Source: Discostella pseudostelligera
Taxonomy: Eukaryota > Bacillariophyta > Thalassiosirophyceae > Thalassiosirales > Thalassiosiraceae
Assembly: GCA_036940085.1 (NCBI GenBank)
Contig: JALLBK010000153.1
Location: 1-20,548, forward strand
Direction of reading: 5' to 3'
Length of the DNA: 20,548 nucleotides
The position numbers and the translations under genes are program-made. The notes below the pieces were generated by a model. It ran no database searches. It was given only the letters and a program-made list of their open reading frames with translations, and was not told the DNA's origin. This document shows positions 1-9,770 of the stretch, one piece after another; position 1 is the stretch's first letter, and the number at the start of each line of letters is the position of its first letter.

Positions 1-385
1 AGACTACTATGTATGCAGCTACGCATCTGCATTTCTGCCTCCAGAGATAAAACACTTCCGGACGACGGCCAGTACATTTGAAGGGGTACATAACTCGATT
101 TGAGTACCCAAAATTTTCTGCCTCCAGACATGGCCTGATACAGAATACAGGTCGAAGTCCAAAGTCTCAGTGAGGAGGATGATGAGGATGAAGAGGTGTA
201 TGCTATAGAAGAGAGATTCAATAATGACAATGAATTTTGCTAATACTACTTCGGATGATAACTACTTCGGATGATAACCATCTGAATAAAATCTACAAAT
301 GTTGAATACTCTCTCTCTCGAGAGTGCTTAGCTGCATTTGGCTTGGGTCCCCGTGAATGCTCTCTCCTCATCGTGCACTTTTTAC
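1..385. other. Left edge, downstream of PP2C; possible 3' exon of a cut gene
   Basis: No complete gene is visible. On the plus strand a reading frame at 151-243 follows a possible acceptor (CAG at 148-150). It would encode 30 residues, strongly acidic (SEEDDEDEE core) and ending NNDNEFC before TAA at 241-243. This could be the last exon of a gene entering from the left, but it may be chance. The 14-mer TTTCTGCCTCCAGA occurs at 32-45 and 115-128. A 16-base tandem duplication lies at 245-276. The stretch also holds the 3' flank of the minus-strand PP2C gene. Confidence 0.3.
245..276. repeat. 16-base tandem duplication
   Basis: ACTACTTCGGATGATA at 245-260 is repeated exactly at 261-276. It is a simple recent duplication in non-coding DNA beyond the PP2C stop codon. 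Confidence 0.9.
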
Positions 386-2101
386 TTATTGAGCAACAAT
401 TGATGCCCGCGATCGTAACTTGGTAACGCGTGCATGATCCATTGCTGCTTCTGCTGTTGTTTTTGCCAGTCCTGCTGCGGCTGGCGCAACTTTTGTTGCC
501 TTGTGCTTCCTCCTAGATGATGATGACGACGAGTCCGTTGATCGTCCACGCACTTCGTGACCGCCGGATGACGACATCCTTCGCAATGCAAGGCTCTCGA
601 AATGCTTCGTTCGCCGTTCCTCCAAACGTTTCTGTGCTCGCTTTGCCGGTGTAGAATCTCTACCCCATGACTTCTCACGATCGAGACGGCGCTTCAAAAC
701 TCCACTGGAGGTAGTGCTTACACTTGACAAGTCACTACTTTGTGGAGGACAAACATTCGCACCAGGAAACATTACCACACAGCAAGTCATGTTGTCGCGA
801 CTATCCATTTCCAATGCCGTATCAATAATCTCTTCACAAATCAAACCCACATCCATCTCAGCGTCATTATAGATCAATGAACGTACGAGGTCGGAACAAT
901 CCTTGTTCGTTAATCGGTCCCATATGCCATCGCATGCCAAGACAACAAATTCATCCTTGGCGGGTTCGCGCTTGTGCACGATAATGTCAGGATAGACGGT
1001 AACGCGATAGTCCTTTGGAGTGATAGTACTAGTGGTGGAGGAGGAACTGGTGCTCGATGTAGAACTGGAACTTGAGCCAATATTAGAACTGTTCTTGTAC
1101 CCAAAGTCACCAAAACTTCGTGATACTGCCAAATCTCCATCGACTCGTCCTGCGCGGACGAATCCTCCATCCTTCTCAACACGCGTTAATTCCACATCAT
1201 TCCCAGGCTTGTGATCGAACGACAATGGTAGCAAATTATTCTTCTTGGATAATATGGCACGTGAATCGCCAGCGTTGGCACATATGATATGTGCTGGCGT
1301 CACAAGGACTACGACACCCGTCGACCCGGATCGTTCGAGTTTCACGCCCGCGGGTACACTCGGTGGATTCTGTCGATCAAAGCTCATAATCCTTTCATGA
1401 TCTCGGGTTCCGGCCTGGAAGATGTCAAGATCGGTCGATCCACCTATCGAAGAGACGAGACTTTTGAGACGATATAGTTGAGAATGTCGAATTTTCCGCT
1501 GTTCGGCAATTAGCTTTCTGTCCAGTTCGAGGAATGTGAGGGTTAGTGCCATCTTGATATATTTGAGTGCCTTCGGGGAGTCCGGTGCTGACATGCCAAG
1601 TTTGGAGCTCTCCATCGACAGGGATAGATACGCCTGCCACTCCTTCTGTGATATCAACGTCGACACGAAGTGTTCGCCACAATAATGACTTGCAAATTCG
1701 CCACCGTGTCCGTCGAACACGGCAAATAAATGATGATCCTTGAGAAGTTGTGCCTGCGCTCGATTCGATGATAGTTTGGGGTTTAACGCATGTTTGTCTT
1801 CCATGTGCGAGCGCCAACCCTGCATTTCCGAGACGGCGTAACGCAACATGTTGTCTGCGCCACCCTCATTGCTACTGTTATTATCCTCTCGTCCTCCTCC
1901 CTTCGAATCACGTAGAGTGACATTAACCTCGCCACGTTCAGTCCGCTTGCTTACGATAGGCTCCTCTAAAAAGGAAGAGAGCTTTCGCTGCAACATTAAA
2001 TCTGCTTCATTGGGCATCGAACGCATCGCCAGATCATGGTTTGTTTGGTTATTGTCACCACCCGATAGACCCTGTGAATCGAGTGTGACCGCGTTACCCA
2101 T
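386..2101 (-). CDS. PP2C-family Ser/Thr phosphatase, probably N-myristoylated
   Basis: Metal-dependent (PPM/PP2C) protein phosphatase of 571 residues that removes phosphate from Ser/Thr. All signature blocks are in order: RSHMED (97-102), FDGHGG (129-134), SGSTGVVV (258-265), ANAGDSRA (275-282), GDLAVSRSFGD (322-332), ACDGIWD (389-395) and DSRDNMT (433-439). The Asp residues that normally hold the two Mn/Mg ions are present, so activity is expected. The ATG at 2101 is chosen because the frame opens with TTG upstream and the ATG gives MGNAVT, an N-myristoylation pattern (Gly2, Thr6). That suggests membrane attachment. Two oddities: a Ser/Thr-only insert (about 340-360) between the GDFGYKN and YRVTVYPD blocks, and a basic, Ser-rich tail of about 120 residues after the catalytic domain. 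No intron is needed. The substrate is unknown. Confidence 0.95.
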   Translation of the reverse strand: MGNAVTLDSQGLSGGDNNQTNHDLAMRSMPNEADLMLQRKLSSFLEEPIVSKRTERGEVNVTLRDSKGGGREDNNSSNEGGADNMLRYAVSEMQGWRSHMEDKHALNPKLSSNRAQAQLLKDHHLFAVFDGHGGEFASHYCGEHFVSTLISQKEWQAYLSLSMESSKLGMSAPDSPKALKYIKMALTLTFLELDRKLIAEQRKIRHSQLYRLKSLVSSIGGSTDLDIFQAGTRDHERIMSFDRQNPPSVPAGVKLERSGSTGVVVLVTPAHIICANAGDSRAILSKKNNLLPLSFDHKPGNDVELTRVEKDGGFVRAGRVDGDLAVSRSFGDFGYKNSSNIGSSSSSTSSTSSSSTTSTITPKDYRVTVYPDIIVHKREPAKDEFVVLACDGIWDRLTNKDCSDLVRSLIYNDAEMDVGLICEEIIDTALEMDSRDNMTCCVVMFPGANVCPPQSSDLSSVSTTSSGVLKRRLDREKSWGRDSTPAKRAQKRLEERRTKHFESLALRRMSSSGGHEVRGRSTDSSSSSSRRKHKATKVAPAAAGLAKTTAEAAMDHARVTKLRSRASIVAQ

Positions 2102-2297
2102 AATGTACGGAGAATTTTTTGCCAATGAAGCTTCTATCGTCGGTATCGAAGGTCGATATTATATTGAATCTCTGTTGGCTTGGTTTAGCGGATAATCACA
2201 GTGAATGAGCGATTGATGAGAATGGCAGCATCCCTTGATGTGAAGTATTAGTGTTGACCGAACAATAGATGATACACCGACATTGTTCCATACGCTC

Positions 2298-2352
2298 AAT
2301 ATTTGGACTTGGAGGAGCCGCGTCGGATGTCGGCTGGTGCCATCTATCCAGT
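2298..2352 (+). repeat. 55-base dispersed repeat, copy 1
   Basis: Identical, in the same orientation, to 17285-17339. The element begins AATATTTGGACTTGG and ends CATCTATCCAGT. This copy starts 197 bases upstream of the PP2C ATG and, read on the plus strand, points away from that gene. Flanking bases differ from those of copy 2. No terminal inverted repeats or target-site duplications are obvious. Confidence 0.95.
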
Positions 2353-2413
2353 GCAGTGAATTCACTGCCCGATGCGGGTTGGCTCATGTTCCTGAGGGAA
2401 AAAATTCAAATTT

Positions 2414-2419
2414 CACGTG
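2414..2419. promoter_or_regulatory. G-box (CACGTG) upstream of PP2C
   Basis: CACGTG palindrome in the context TTTCACGTGT, 313 bases upstream of the PP2C ATG. It is less like the TTACACGTGG form found at the other sites. bHLH or bZIP factors bind such cores; function here is inferred. Confidence 0.4.
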
Positions 2420-2818
2420 TACCAAGTTCCAACGTAGAGAGAAAAATTAGTCATTATCTGCGTACTAGTTCCACTGTAATGACGAGAAATTTCAAGTTTG
2501 AATTGAATTGCCCGTTCGATGGCTTTTAGGTCTGTCCGTCGCCTGTTCAATACTGCACGCATACGTCACAAACACTTCTCGTATCATCTACTTACTCTCC
2601 TATTTGCTCGTAGCATCATACACAATTCACTTGATGAATTTCATGGATATCGTACTCTGATATTAATCGGTTGATCGTATTACTGTTCCCTATCTGACAT
2701 TGGAGTCACCGTGGCAGTCTCCTAACCGGGAACTGGTGAAAGCTCTCTGGAGAAATGTCCTCGACAACATCTATCTTTGCTCTCCAACTCCATACCCATC
2801 AATTCTACTCCAATGAAT

Positions 2819-5800
2819 CTATTGACTCTTCTTGCCGTCACTGTCCTTGATCTTACCAGTAGAACTCTTCCTCGCGGATGGATCACCTTTCGACGCCATA
2901 TTGTTAGCCACGCCCAGATATCCCCTGGCTACATGCCGAATGCACATGCCCAATGCAATTTTGAATAATACCAAAACAAACATTCCCTGCATTACTCTTT
3001 TGAAAAACTTCCACTTGCTCCCATCGGCAACCAAAACCGCAAGCGCAGCCAGAGGATGGTCAATATCACCATTCCCTTGAAATATAATTGCGTATCGTAC
3101 CGCCTCGTGAATGTAACGGGCAGTGACACAAACTAGCGGTATTTGTGCCAGTCCGAGCCGCTTCACTGCCGCGTGGGTGTAGTCGAGGTGTAGACCCTCA
3201 TGCCCAATACCAGTAACATCCCCTGACAGGACGAGCGCGTAATCAAAGTAAACAAAGCTCTTAATCAAATTGAACTTGGTGATGAATGAGTGCTTGATCC
3301 AGTCACTGATCAGTTCCGCGATGAAGACAATTCCGCACATTGAGTAATAATCCTTGACCATTGAACTGGTCATTTCTCCCTGGAAGCTATTTAGGAAGAG
3401 AATCAAAAGGAGAAACAATCCCAGTTTGAATCGCTCACAAATATCCGAAGTTGTAATCTTGAATAAGTGGTGTTTGTTGTATTTCTTGAACACAGTCGAC
3501 TTGATCTCTGCGAAATTTCCACTGATCAAGAGCGTCAAGAGAGCATTGTCGGCAGAGTTCACTGCAACGCTTAAGGTTGCAACGTGAACAAACAAGAAGA
3601 GGCTGTGGATGGTGACGTATACTCCAACAACAATAATCTGAAATAACGAAGAATAAGTCAGTGCCAGGTTGACGATGAAATCATATATAATCCTGTCAGA
3701 CACGACTACTTACGCTAACAATAGTGCGTGGATGGCGAGGTCGCCTCGTTGTATTCCAGTATAGACTATCCCAAGCATCCTGGCCAAACGAGCACAGTAG
3801 ACGGTCGAATACCTCTACAATGGCTATCAAAACGTAAAGCTTGAGCATCGCCTGCCCACGAATCCAATGGTAAAGCTTCCCTATGGAAATGGGGCACAGT
3901 ACTTGGCTGTAGACGACGAAGATGAAGATGCTCTGCATTAACGGATATAAATGTCTGAGGGCGGGGAAGGAAGAGGGGTGAGAATTACGGAGGAAATTAT
4001 GGATGTCATAAGTAGACGGGCATTATTCGGTTGGCAACAGACACTCACCGACGATGGAACTTTACACCCCGCACGCCCTTTTTTGGACTATAAATGGAAC
4101 ATGCCAAGCATACCACACACCATACCAGTTTCAACGGCAGCATTGTCCACACGTAAAGGAATGAGTCCATGCACACCGCCAACGAAAAGAACATTAAATA
4201 CTCTAGCTTTGGCGGAATGCGTAGGAATTCTTCCATGTTGGCATCCACATCCTCGGTTGCGGATCCATCCTGATTGCGCGAGTCAATATTGAGCAGATCA
4301 TTCATTACATATTCCTTCATTGTTTGATTGTTCTTGATATTCGGTTCCACGAGTGTGGTGGAGTCAATGGATGAATGATTATGGGGGGAATCATTCTTGT
4401 GCATCTTATGACTTTTGGGTGTTATTGATTTTGTTGCCGTCGCCGTCGATGTCGCTGTATCTCCAGTGGTCTCTACAGATTGTAGGAGTGTGCCAATGTC
4501 CGACTTCGAACTTGCAACACTAAGAGAACGTTCCTTGCTAAATGTACTGGGTGGTGTGGCTGTAATCGATATACCACCTATGCTGCCACGGGGAGATAAT
4601 GCACTATTCGTGTTCGCTATCTTCGCCGTATGAAATGAATCCGAGGACATATTCGAGTTGCAGGACGAAGAGTGAGCGATTGCCTTCTCTTCTGTGGCGG
4701 CAATGCCATTATCCTCTGCAGATTGCATTACTGCCTCATCATGTTTTGCATCAATCGCCACCACCAACTGGTCTTGTGGCACCAGCAGATTATGTTCATC
4801 GTAGGATGACGCCCTGATGTCGGGAAATCTCAAGTCAGGCATGATGAGATCGATATCCTCATTTAATTTCCGCGAGCAATCCTCCACGAAATTGACAGAC
4901 GCACTCGTAGCTGAATTTGGATCTTTAGTACTTCCATCCACGGAATCAAGCGTTGGTCTCCATGGCTGTTTGCTCACCAACGGTAAAGTAGGAGTCGTTC
5001 TGAAATCTCGATCGTTGTACGAATATGCCCTTCGATCACTCCGTCCCGCCTCACGACGCATGCGTAGCGCTTCCCAATGCGCATCAGAGTATCCTTGGCA
5101 TGTCAAATTCATTGTCCCGGTGATACTCTTCCCACTTTCGCTATCGGCAGTACTGGCTCGACCTACGCTCGGCAAATCCTCCTCCTCATTCTCCTCTTCC
5201 CCGCCCACCCCTTCCTCGATTCTCCCACTTTTAATGGAATCCCCATCTGTAATCTCATCACTGCAACATACATCCAAATCAGATGAGTTGAAGGGTATGA
5301 CATACCGTGGACCACGCTGTTCATCTGCATCAATGTCGAGCAATACCATGGACCTAGTCTTGCCCTTTTTTCTTCGATTATGGTGTTGTTGTTCCAGTTG
5401 ATGATGTTCTTGTAATTGTTGTTGTAGCAGTCGTCGTTGTCGACTATTTCGCTGATGTTGGTTTCTCCTCCGTGTAAGGGTGAGTGCGACATGATCGGGG
5501 GATTCCAACAAACAATGATTGTTTGAGGGTGGCCATTGGGAGAGGGTAGGATCTAACAAGGGTGAATTAGGGGTGGGGGGGGAGGACGACGATGATCTGC
5601 TAGTACCACTTCTGCCTGTGGTGGTGGTTGTCTGAGATTAAAGGCGCGCGCGCGAGAGAAAGGAGGGACATGAGAAGGTCAATCAAATATTATTGAACGT
5701 AAAGGGATAAAAAGGGCGAGATGATAGTTACAGATACTCCCCACCCCCCTTACCCGCTAAACGCTTCCTCAATACAATACAAAATAGATGACAAGAACTC

Positions 5801-6402
5801 ACATCAGATCCTTCCCTAGTATGCCCAGGAGGATGCTGCTCCTGCATTCTTCCGTCATTAAGTTGCTGATGTTGCAGTTGTTGTTGATGAGTCAACTGAT
5901 TCTGTTGATGTAGCTGTAACTGTTGCTCCTGAAGAGTTGTAACTAATACTCGCAAAGTTTGCTCTAACTGTACAATTCTTGCCTCTAGCATTTGTGTTGT
6001 CGTTGATTCTGTAGCTGTTGTTTCTGTTGCTGGTGGCGTTTGCGGTGGAATTTCAAGGCTCGTGGTGTTTATTAGTGATTCGGCTTGATCTGCAGTTAAT
6101 GATGTTCCAGTCGCTACAGCCGACGCGGACGCATTATCACCAGCATCATAGTAATCAGCGTCGCGTGGTTCTATTGATCTATCTCCTTCCCCGCTTGTCG
6201 GCCATATTGAAACTGGAAGCAATGAGGACGAGGGAGATAACGACGGTGGAGTGTCACTGCAGCTGCTGCTGCCGCCGCCGCCAACTTCTTCACTGTCTTC
6301 AAAAGCCCGTTCTCCTTCCCCATGTTCATCGTCATCTCGAACCACTACTGCAACCGCCGCCGTGGACGTCATTATTCTTGGTAGAGTTTCAATTTCAGCC
6401 AT
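2819..6402 (-). CDS. TAPT1: TAPT1/EMP65-family transmembrane protein, four exons
   Basis: Coding join on the minus strand: 6402-5803, 5631-4049, 3954-3714, 3637-2819 (1080 residues). The C-terminal third is the TAPT domain. Landmarks in order are FLRIPPKLEYLMFF (from 669), LYHWIRGQ, LFSFGQD-like LLCSFGQDAWDSLYW, NSADNALLTLLISGNFAEIK, STVFKKYNKHHLF and KHSFITKFN. These match animal TAPT1 and plant POD1. The family comprises multi-pass ER or endomembrane proteins: yeast EMP65 acts with SLP1 in folding of soluble ER proteins, and animal TAPT1 is linked to ciliary and basal-body function. The first 660 residues are low-complexity, with a Gln-rich predicted coiled coil at about 138-180 and acidic, Ser/Thr-rich stretches. 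This N-terminus is much longer than in animal homologues. All introns are GT-AG and all junctions keep frame; the intron-2 acceptor (CCCTCAG) was preferred over a nearby CAGAG because it restores RRHLYPLMQ. Confidence 0.9.
3638..3713 (-). other. TAPT1 intron 3 (76 bases)
   Basis: Donor AGC|GTAAGT and acceptor TTATTTCAG|ATTATT, phase 0. It joins RTIVS to IIVVGVYV and is needed because the first frame hits TGA and the second has no ATG start. Confidence 0.9.
3955..4048 (-). other. TAPT1 intron 2 (94 bases)
   Basis: Donor CG|GTGAGTGT and acceptor CCGCCCTCAG|ACATTT after a pyrimidine-rich tract, phase 2. An alternative in-frame acceptor, CAGAG at 3932-3931, would delete eight residues. Confidence 0.85.
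5632..5802 (-). other. TAPT1 intron 1 (171 bases)
   Basis: Donor GAT|GTGAGT and acceptor TTAATCTCAG|ACAACC, phase 0. On the coding strand it contains a CTCTCGCGCGCGCGC run shortly before the acceptor. The downstream frame has no ATG before its homologous part, only TTG, which supports the join to the 200-residue first exon. Confidence 0.8.
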
Positions 6403-6861
6403 TGATGTGTTGCCGTAAATAGTTGCCTATGCAATGTTCATGGACATGGTTCGGAGCTCATGGTTGATGGCGATTTTGGATGGTGCCGCCACCCACGCGC
6501 GTACTCTTCTGCATCTGACGACTCGACTCGATTGTCGATGCACTTCCACGAGGCAGTGATATGGCGGGAAGGACAATGATTACAGGTGGAAGTAGGCTAA
6601 ACATTACACGTGGATCACAGCAAATCGGCAATCGGCAGACGAGAATGATGCCATCTGGGAAGATAGCAACTATGGCAGCAATTATTATTACACATCACCT
6701 AAACTACATGTCTTTAGAGTAGGGTTGGTTGATGGGAGGGTGGTTTCAGTACCAATAATAGGTCCAACATGGGACAGGAACATTCGCCGTTTTGTGTTGT
6801 CGAGCCGAACGATGGAACTCTATTGCAGGGTGGGCAAACACATGATCAAAAGGAGGATGCT
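6403..6861. other. Intergenic region: TAPT1 upstream region and DHHC 3' flank
   Basis: About 460 bases without a gene. It holds an E2F-like GGCGGGAA and a G-box TTACACGTGG about 160 to 210 bases upstream of the TAPT1 ATG. A short tandem AATCGGC occurs just after the G-box. Confidence 0.7.
6563..6613 (+). promoter_or_regulatory. E2F-like site plus G-box upstream of TAPT1
   Basis: GGCGGGAA at 6563-6570 and TTACACGTGG at 6604-6613. The pair recurs upstream of the DHHC gene and in the divergent region near 11.7 kb. E2F-DP dimers bind TTTSGCGGGAA-like sites and bHLH/bZIP proteins bind CACGTG; use in this organism is inferred. Confidence 0.55.
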
Positions 6862-9076
6862 TCAAACAATTTCAGTACCTCCCCATCCCATGTTCTCTCC
6901 TCTACCAACCATTTCCATTCTCCTTGCCCCGCCTTCGTGGAGGGAGCTACCCGCCGAAGATGTTACACTACTACAAGGTCGACAATACCCAAATATATCA
7001 TCCCTGACATTCTCGGGAAAGCAAACTTTATGCAACGGTGATAACCAAGTATAATGAAATCTTGATCTTGGAAATATCGCCGACGTAGAGGAAGACATGG
7101 ACATGCGTCGTCCCGTCCCGAACACCTCGTTGATACCCGCGCGCATAATACTCATTGGATTACCAACATGCTGATTGTAATACGAGGGTAGTTTCCCATA
7201 GGCATCTGCATGCTGATGCTGATTCATTTGCTGTCCATGATGATAATGCTGACCCTTCAACCGGTCGATATGCGTTAAATTCGTCATAACGACATCCCAC
7301 TGATCTGCCATCATGCATATTGTGAATAGACCAAATAATAATGCCTCCACGGTCAATCCAACGAGTGGGAGGAGGTCGTTGGGATGATCGACGCAACGGG
7401 GGCCGTGGTATGAATGGTGGGAGTGCGTCTTTCCAATACAGTGGCAGAATCGATACATGAGAAGTAGGAAGGAGTAGGCGCAGGAGATGGAGGTGTAGAA
7501 GATGAATAGGAGGAAGTACTGCAAAATAGAAACATCAACATTTCATGGAAGACAAGTTAATGACAGAGGGGCGGCAGGTAAAGGATTGTCGTGGCAAGAT
7601 TATAATCACCTTGTGATTGCCAATTCCAACGCAATTGTTCACCTATGACAGCGAAAGGAATCCAATGAGTGATGCGCCTTATGCATTCATATTGATCAAT
7701 GCCATCATCCTACTTACCCACGGACAATGATGGTCCATTTTTATAATGCAGCGCTTGCAAATACTACCGGTGGTAACAACAAGAACAAAATAGTCAGAAT
7801 GCGAGCATGAGACAACCGATTGAATAAATAGCATAATCCAAACACATCCACTCCCATATAAAACATACCTGCAATGATGTGCCCTAGGAGGCTTGAATGC
7901 ATGACAGCGTCGACACATCCTTTGTCCCCGCTGCTGTTGCTGCTGATGATGCAGCGATGACGGTGAATGTATAAAATTTTCCTCACATGGACCGCCAGGT
8001 CGTTCCTCCCAACCTTCTCCTCCTGCTGCGGTACTGCCATTACTGGCCCCCATCCCCGCACCAGCCATTGCCACCAATCCCGCGATGGCCACCCCCCCTG
8101 TTGATATCGCTGATGCAGCTACCACTGCCGCCGTGGCTGTTGCGGATGCTGCTGCCTGCGGTAATTCGATATTGTTCCATTTGCTATCGTCGAGCGGTTC
8201 TGGTTCTTCTTGCATTAATGAGGAGGATGATATTAACGAATGTTCCATCCTCCTGTTGGCACCAATATTACTGCCAATTCCACCCGCCGTTCCTTGTTCT
8301 ACATGGTTGTTATTTATTGCAGAATTTGCAGACGACGTTGGTTGCAATTGATGTTGCTGCTGAAAACTTTGGTGATGTGAATGAGGATGATGAGTATGAT
8401 GCAACCCTTCCCCCTTGATCAAATTATCCAATTTTTCATACTCCCAATCCCCCCTCGTCTTTTCCCCCTCCTCCTTCTCCGACAATGGATGGGCATCGGG
8501 CGGTACTGCTCCCGGATCAGTCGTCATGGCTTTAAAATGTGAAAATATCGCAAGTATGGCAATCCCAATAAATAGCAATCGATGGAGATAACACCCCGCC
8601 GTTAAATAGCGATAGCCATCCTCATCCATTATTGAAAACCATGGGGGTAATAGTATCCAACCAAAGCTATAGATGGCATAGAGGTGTAGCATGTAGGTGA
8701 CGGAAGCGCAAATGAGACCACAGCAATCGAGATTTAACCAGTATTTGTCAAAAGGACGTGTGCCGCAGGTGTATCGTTTGACGGTGGCTATTTTGACCTT
8801 TTCTGCGATGTTGTGTTTGATATTATTGTTGATGATGCTGATATTTTTGTTGTTGCTTTTCCCGACCATGTCATCATCCGACATTGACATTGATAGCGAG
8901 GGAGATGTGGATGGTATTGTCATTGTCGTCGCCGCCGTAGCAGTGGGAGGCAGCAGTAGCATGCCGTCATTGACAGCACCTGCATTACTGCTACTGCTGC
9001 TGTCATATCCGCTGCTACTACTACTGACATGATGGGCGGCTGCAGAGGATCGTGACTTGTTCTTGCGCTGCATCAT
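6862..9076 (-). CDS. DHHC-type protein S-acyltransferase (palmitoyltransferase), four exons
   Basis: Coding join on the minus strand: 9076-7869, 7763-7718, 7642-7610, 7518-6862 (647 residues). It transfers fatty acyl groups from acyl-CoA to protein cysteines at membranes. Visible in order: TM1 about 120-145, TM2 about 160-182, DPG motif (187-189), Cys-rich domain from 388 (CRRC, KPPRAHHC, CKRC, DHHCPW at 413-418, NNCVGIGNHK), TM3 about 430-452, TM4 about 479-500, then THID (511-514), a variant of the usual TTxE. The catalytic Cys is C416. Splicing reconstitutes a perfect zinc-finger spacing, so the gene looks intact. Unusual are a roughly 190-residue His-, Gln-, Asn- and Ala-rich insert between DPG and the Cys-rich domain, and a Ser/Asn-rich N-terminus. 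The ATG at 9076 is the first in frame; the frame opens with TTG upstream. Confidence 0.95.
7519..7609 (-). other. DHHC gene intron 3 (91 bases)
   Basis: Donor CACAAG|GTGATT and acceptor TATTTTGCAG|TACTTC, phase 0. It separates NHK from YFLLF at the start of TM3. Confidence 0.9.
7643..7717 (-). other. DHHC gene intron 2 (75 bases)
   Basis: Donor CCGTGG|GTAAGT and acceptor TGTCATAG|GTGAAC, phase 0. It splits DHHCPW from VNNCVG and leaves an exon of only 33 bases downstream. Confidence 0.92.
7764..7868 (-). other. DHHC gene intron 1 (105 bases)
   Basis: Donor TGCAG|GTATGT and acceptor CCGGTAG|TATTTG, phase 2. It cuts the zinc finger between HHC and SICKRC and leaves a 46-base exon carrying the DHHC motif. 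Confidence 0.92.
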
Positions 9077-9154
9077 TGTCGATTGTCGCTGTGTGGGGGG
9101 TGGGGTGGAGACAAATAGGATGAGATAGAAGGCACCCCCCGAACAGGACAAGAC

Positions 9155-9173
9155 TCGCTATTTCCGATAGCGA
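9155..9173 (-). other. Short perfect hairpin in the DHHC leader
   Basis: TCGCTAT (9155-9161), loop TTCCG, ATAGCGA (9167-9173). It lies 79 to 97 bases upstream of the DHHC ATG, possibly in the 5' untranslated region. Too short to assign a function. Confidence 0.35.
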
Positions 9174-9417
9174 TGAGAGGTTGTTTACTTCAGAGAGGGC
9201 AGAGAGAGTGTCCTTGTCTTCGGCGCCGATGGTCCAAGTCCAAGGCAGGGGTCAATGTCGGTGTCTACCATACGGTGGCGGTGGTCTACGGTGGCGTGAT
9301 GGTGGGGCGGCTGCCATAGGATGGGCGGCCGGGTTTGGCTGGTGGTTGTTGTTGTTGGTTTTGGTTGGCGGGGCATGACATCGACATCGACTCGACTCAA
9401 CTCTCGACACATCATAC

Positions 9418-9525
9418 TTACACGTGGCATATTTTGTGGCGGGAGAGGGACTGCAAATCCTTACACGTGGCAAGTCGGGAGACATTATTAATTTTGACTC
9501 GACTTCAACAATATTTTACACGTGG
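9418..9525 (+). promoter_or_regulatory. Triple G-box cluster with an E2F-like site upstream of DHHC
   Basis: TTACACGTGG occurs exactly at 9418-9427, 9461-9470 and 9516-9525, all in the same orientation. GGCGGGA lies at 9438-9444 between the first two boxes. The first two are both followed by CA. Three exact 10-mers within 108 bases is far beyond chance. Binding of bHLH/bZIP and E2F-type factors is inferred. Confidence 0.65.
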
Positions 9526-9770
9526 AATCTGTTTTGCATTGTGGAGAGCAGAGAGCAAGAGAGAACTCCATGATGTTTGCATTTGCATATCATGCCAACG
9601 CAACTCCCTCAAGAGTTATGGTAAAAGTTACAAGAGGGATATGTGATATGAATAAGATGAGATGATGGGCCTACTTTATTACTTGCGAGCCATTGAGCGT
9701 TAGAATATTGAAAAGCAGTTCTTGATCATTGTTTTCTGCTCCTATCACCATTCTGTGTTGGTAAACTACT

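Larger units (their letters stand above)
2102..2818. other. Intergenic region: PP2C upstream region and TAPT1 3' flank
   Basis: About 720 bases without a supported gene. It should hold the PP2C promoter (reading left) and the end of the TAPT1-like transcript. Visible features are a CACGTG at 2414-2419 and copy 1 of the 55-base repeat at 2298-2352. Short open frames here have no family resemblance. Confidence 0.7.
9077..9770. other. Intergenic region: DHHC upstream region and thioesterase 3' flank
   Basis: About 690 bases without a supported gene. It contains three exact TTACACGTGG boxes and one GGCGGGA at 9418-9525, 340 to 450 bases upstream of the DHHC ATG. A 7-base-pair hairpin lies at 9155-9173. 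Around 9230-9390 the plus strand is G- and GT-rich. Confidence 0.7.

Noticed and set aside
2425..2437. AGTTCCAACGTAG shared with 20410-20422
   Set aside because: A few 13-mer matches are expected by chance in 20 kb.
3693..3713. Apparent 21-base intron (GTAAGT...GACAG) in the TAPT1 gene
   Set aside because: Too short for splicing, and the join gives a stop codon. The acceptor at 3638 gives a 76-base intron in frame with family motifs.
4817..5401. Long plus-strand open frame (194 codons) opposite TAPT1
   Set aside because: Antisense shadow of the low-complexity exon; no family resemblance.
2819..5631. TAPT1 as a frameshifted pseudogene broken into separate frames
   Set aside because: GT-AG introns at each break restore an intact, family-like protein.
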